From: Limosilactobacillus antri DSM 16041
GTDB taxonomy: Bacteria; Bacillota; Bacilli; Lactobacillales; Lactobacillaceae
Assembly: GCF_000160835.1 (NCBI RefSeq)
Contig: NZ_GG700737.1
Span: 1-64,000 of the forward strand
Length of the DNA stretch: 64,000 bases
Direction of reading: 5' to 3'
Below are positions 61,883 to 64,000 of the stretch, piece by piece. The notes beneath the pieces were generated by a model. It was not told the origin of the DNA. It searched no databases and worked only from the letters and a program-made list of their open reading frames with translations. Numbering within the stretch: the first letter of the stretch is position 1; each line of letters starts with the position of its first letter. A program made the position numbers and the translations under genes.

Positions 61883-63910
61883 ATGGGGCAAATTCATGAG
61901 TTAAACGACATCCTGGCCGACCAGATTGCGGCCGGGGAAGTAATCGAACGACCAGCCTCAATTGTTAAGGAACTGGTGGAAAACTCCTTGGACGCACAGA
62001 GCCAGCGTGTTGACATCATCGTGGAAAATGCCGGCCTTGATAGCATTCGGGTAATTGACGATGGTCAGGGAATCGCTGCTGACGACGTGGAACTGGCCTT
62101 CAAACGGCACGCCACGAGTAAGATTAGCAGTCGCCACGACCTCTTCCGGGTCCAGACGATGGGCTTTCGCGGCGAAGCGCTCCCCAGCATTGCCTCGGTC
62201 GCGGATGTTGAACTAACGACGGCGGTCGCGGGAGCAACTGCGGGAAGACTGGTGCACCTCCGCGGGGGCGAGCTGGTCGCTAACCAACCAGCGCCAGCCC
62301 GCCGGGGAACCGACGTCCGGGTGACAGAACTGTTCTTTAATACGCCAGCCCGGCTGAAGTACCTGAAGTCTCCCCACACCGAACTGGCCCGGATTACCGA
62401 TATTATTAACCGGCTGGCCCTGGCCAATCCCCAGGTGGCCTTTAGCTTTACCCATAACGGCAAGGAGCTTTTTCGGTCAGCGGGCAACGGCAACCTCCAG
62501 CAGGTTATCGCGACGATTTACGGAATTCAGGCCGGCCGGAAGATGCTGGCTATCCAGGGCACGGACAACGACTTTGCGGTGACCGGTTTTGTCTCCTTGC
62601 CGGAGCTGACCCGGGCCTCCCGCCAGTACATCACGATTATGATCAACCACCGCTACGTCCGGAATTACGCCTTGACTAAGGCCATTATCCAGGGCTACGA
62701 GTCAAAGCTAATGGTGGGGCGCTATCCGGTGGCCGTCTTGAATATTGAATTGGACCCGGTGCTGGTGGACGTGAATGTTCATCCGGCAAAACGCGAGGTG
62801 CGCTTGAGCAAGGAGGACCAGCTGGCTAAACTGATCGCTCAGACTATTCGCCAGCGGATCGCCCGGGAAAACTTGATTCCCGACGTGGATGCGGACCGGT
62901 TTAGTCCGCAACCAGACCCGGATCTGGTTAACGACCTCAACCGCCGCTTAACTGAGGCAGCGGTTCCCTATGGGGTCCACCAGGCCGGCACGCCAGAATC
63001 GCCTAGTTCAACTGCAAAAGCGGCTTCCCCGCAGCCAACGAGCACGGCGAAGGCGGGGGCGGATACGGTCGACAGTCAGATTCCCGCGCCGGTGATTATC
63101 CACCAGAGCAGTCAGCTAAATTCTGCCCGAATGAAGGAGTTTGATACCCGCTACCAGGACGAAAAACTGCCCACGGGGATTTCGGATCAGGGGGCCTTGC
63201 AGACCGCTGACCAGCAGACCCCGCCGGCAAAAGCCGAGAATTTAGAACTGGACGTTCACGACAAGAGCAACCAGGCAACGGGCCGCTTCCCGGACCTGCA
63301 ATATATTGGCCAGCTCCAGGGGACCTTTTTACTGGCCCAGGCTAGTGACGGCTTGTATATCGTGGACCAGCACGCCGCTCAGGAACGGATTAACTACGAA
63401 CGTTACCGCCAAGAGATCGGCCAGGTCAGCGCCGACCAGCAGACCTTCCTGGTACCGTTAGTGTTGAACTATTCAACGGTTGATGCCCTCACCATTACTA
63501 ACCACGCCGACGTGTTGGCCAGCGTCGGGCTTCGGTTGGAACACTTTGGGCAAAACAGTTTCCTGCTGCGGTCGCACCCGACCTGGTTTAAGGAGGGACA
63601 GGAGGAAGACACCGTCCGGGAAATGATTGACTGGCTGATTAAGGATGGCAAGCTGACCGTCCAGCAGTTTCGGATGAAGACGGCAATTATGATGAGCTGT
63701 AAGCGGGCCATTAAGGCTAACCGCCACCTGGATGATCGGGAAGCCCGGGCCCTATTAAAGCGGCTCCCGCAGTGCGAAAACCCGTTTAACTGCCCCCATG
63801 GGCGGCCGGTAACGGTCCATTTTAACGACCGCGACCTCGAAAAGATGTTTAAACGGATTCAGGAGTCCCACGTTCCGTATGCGGACGATTTTGACGATCA
63901 TGACTTTTAG
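61883..63910 (+). CDS. mutL: DNA mismatch repair protein MutL
   Basis: Couples mismatch recognition to repair. Of 675 residues, the GHKL ATPase domain (about 1-330) shows ADQIAAGEVIERPASIVKEL and GFRGEALPSIASV. A variable linker (about 360-450) is rich in Pro, Ala, Gln and Thr. The C-terminal domain carries the endonuclease motif DQHAAQERINYE (about 494-505) and NCPHGRPVTVHF near the end, so this MutL is expected to nick DNA itself, as in other bacteria without MutH. ATG 61883 follows GCAAAGGTG. ruvA begins 21 bases downstream. Confidence 0.97.
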   Translation: MGQIHELNDILADQIAAGEVIERPASIVKELVENSLDAQSQRVDIIVENAGLDSIRVIDDGQGIAADDVELAFKRHATSKISSRHDLFRVQTMGFRGEALPSIASVADVELTTAVAGATAGRLVHLRGGELVANQPAPARRGTDVRVTELFFNTPARLKYLKSPHTELARITDIINRLALANPQVAFSFTHNGKELFRSAGNGNLQQVIATIYGIQAGRKMLAIQGTDNDFAVTGFVSLPELTRASRQYITIMINHRYVRNYALTKAIIQGYESKLMVGRYPVAVLNIELDPVLVDVNVHPAKREVRLSKEDQLAKLIAQTIRQRIARENLIPDVDADRFSPQPDPDLVNDLNRRLTEAAVPYGVHQAGTPESPSSTAKAASPQPTSTAKAGADTVDSQIPAPVIIHQSSQLNSARMKEFDTRYQDEKLPTGISDQGALQTADQQTPPAKAENLELDVHDKSNQATGRFPDLQYIGQLQGTFLLAQASDGLYIVDQHAAQERINYERYRQEIGQVSADQQTFLVPLVLNYSTVDALTITNHADVLASVGLRLEHFGQNSFLLRSHPTWFKEGQEEDTVREMIDWLIKDGKLTVQQFRMKTAIMMSCKRAIKANRHLDDREARALLKRLPQCENPFNCPHGRPVTVHFNDRDLEKMFKRIQESHVPYADDFDDHDF

Positions 63911-63931
63911 GGATAAAGGAGTTTTTCTGAC

Positions 63932-64000
63932 GTGTATGAATATTTAACGGGAACCATCAGCATTGTTGCCCCCCAGTACATCGTGGTCGATGTTCACGGT
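63932..64000 (+). CDS. ruvA: Holliday junction helicase subunit RuvA, 5' end only
   Basis: A GTG start follows AAAGGAG and opens MYEYLTGTISIVAPQYIVVD, the usual RuvA N-terminus (OB-fold, binding the junction). The gene runs off the window after 23 codons. The mutS-mutL-ruvA order is typical of lactobacilli, with ruvB expected next. Confidence 0.9.
   Translation, partial: MYEYLTGTISIVAPQYIVVDVHG

Overview
The window looks like a chromosomal segment of a fairly GC-rich lactobacillus, most plausibly Limosilactobacillus. This is an inference from gene content, not a database match. Supporting signs are tRNA genes without an encoded CCA, T-box leaders and a SAM-III (SMK) leader of Lactobacillales type, strong AGGAGG-like ribosome binding sites, pepV, the mreBCD to recA to mutSL order, and a mix of ATG, TTG and GTG starts. 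No phage, insertion sequence, CRISPR array or rRNA gene was seen. Most of the sequence is ordinary vertically inherited chromosome; the unusual signals are mainly in RNA and regulatory stretches.

Layout. 43-866 is a nine-gene tRNA operon closed by a terminator. 870-1699 is non-coding apart from a 29-codon ORF with a strong ribosome binding site. 1700-5460 holds anaerobic ribonucleotide reductase nrdDG plus a short SufD-like gene. 5797-7478 holds a LysM/Apf-type surface protein, then msrA behind a T-box leader. 7656-11760 is on the minus strand: ald and a threonine dehydratase, then a divergent PEP-carboxykinase-like gene. 11890-14757 holds a thioesterase, an L,D-transpeptidase, hsp20 with CtsR-like and CIRCE-like operators, an HdeD-like protein and a small unknown. 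14956-19045 holds an amino acid permease, perR, an MFS pump and a Tag-like glycosylase lacking its zinc ligands. 19095-23130 is metK with an SMK riboswitch and leuS with a T-box. 23193-31010 holds an orphan HicB-like protein, a flippase, nnrD, pepV, usp, an L,D-transpeptidase broken by one stop codon, and a GH73 hydrolase. 31081-36464 holds a deoxynucleoside kinase, an unknown gene, rbsR-rbsK, a CPBP membrane protein and a ComX/SigH-like sigma factor.

36505-37408 is the most intriguing intergenic stretch. It carries an independent transcription unit for a structured RNA of about 290 nt, with a consensus promoter, a palindromic cre site on its -35 and a strong terminator. A tRNA-Leu and the leader of iscS follow. 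37409-50236 holds iscS-thiI (tRNA thiolation), valS with a T-box, folC, radC, mreBCD, and a polar amino acid ABC transporter behind a tandem T-box. 50396-64000 holds an M16 peptidase pair, rodZ, pgsA, cinA, recA, rny, mutS, mutL and the start of ruvA.

How it fits together. Amino acid supply is controlled mostly at the RNA level: four T-box leaders (msrA, leuS, valS, ABC transporter) and one SAM-III riboswitch (metK). Stress control is by PerR and by likely CtsR/HrcA sites. Carbon control is suggested by cre-like sites at 14843, 35637 and 36513. The right third is a conserved cell shape, DNA repair and competence block.
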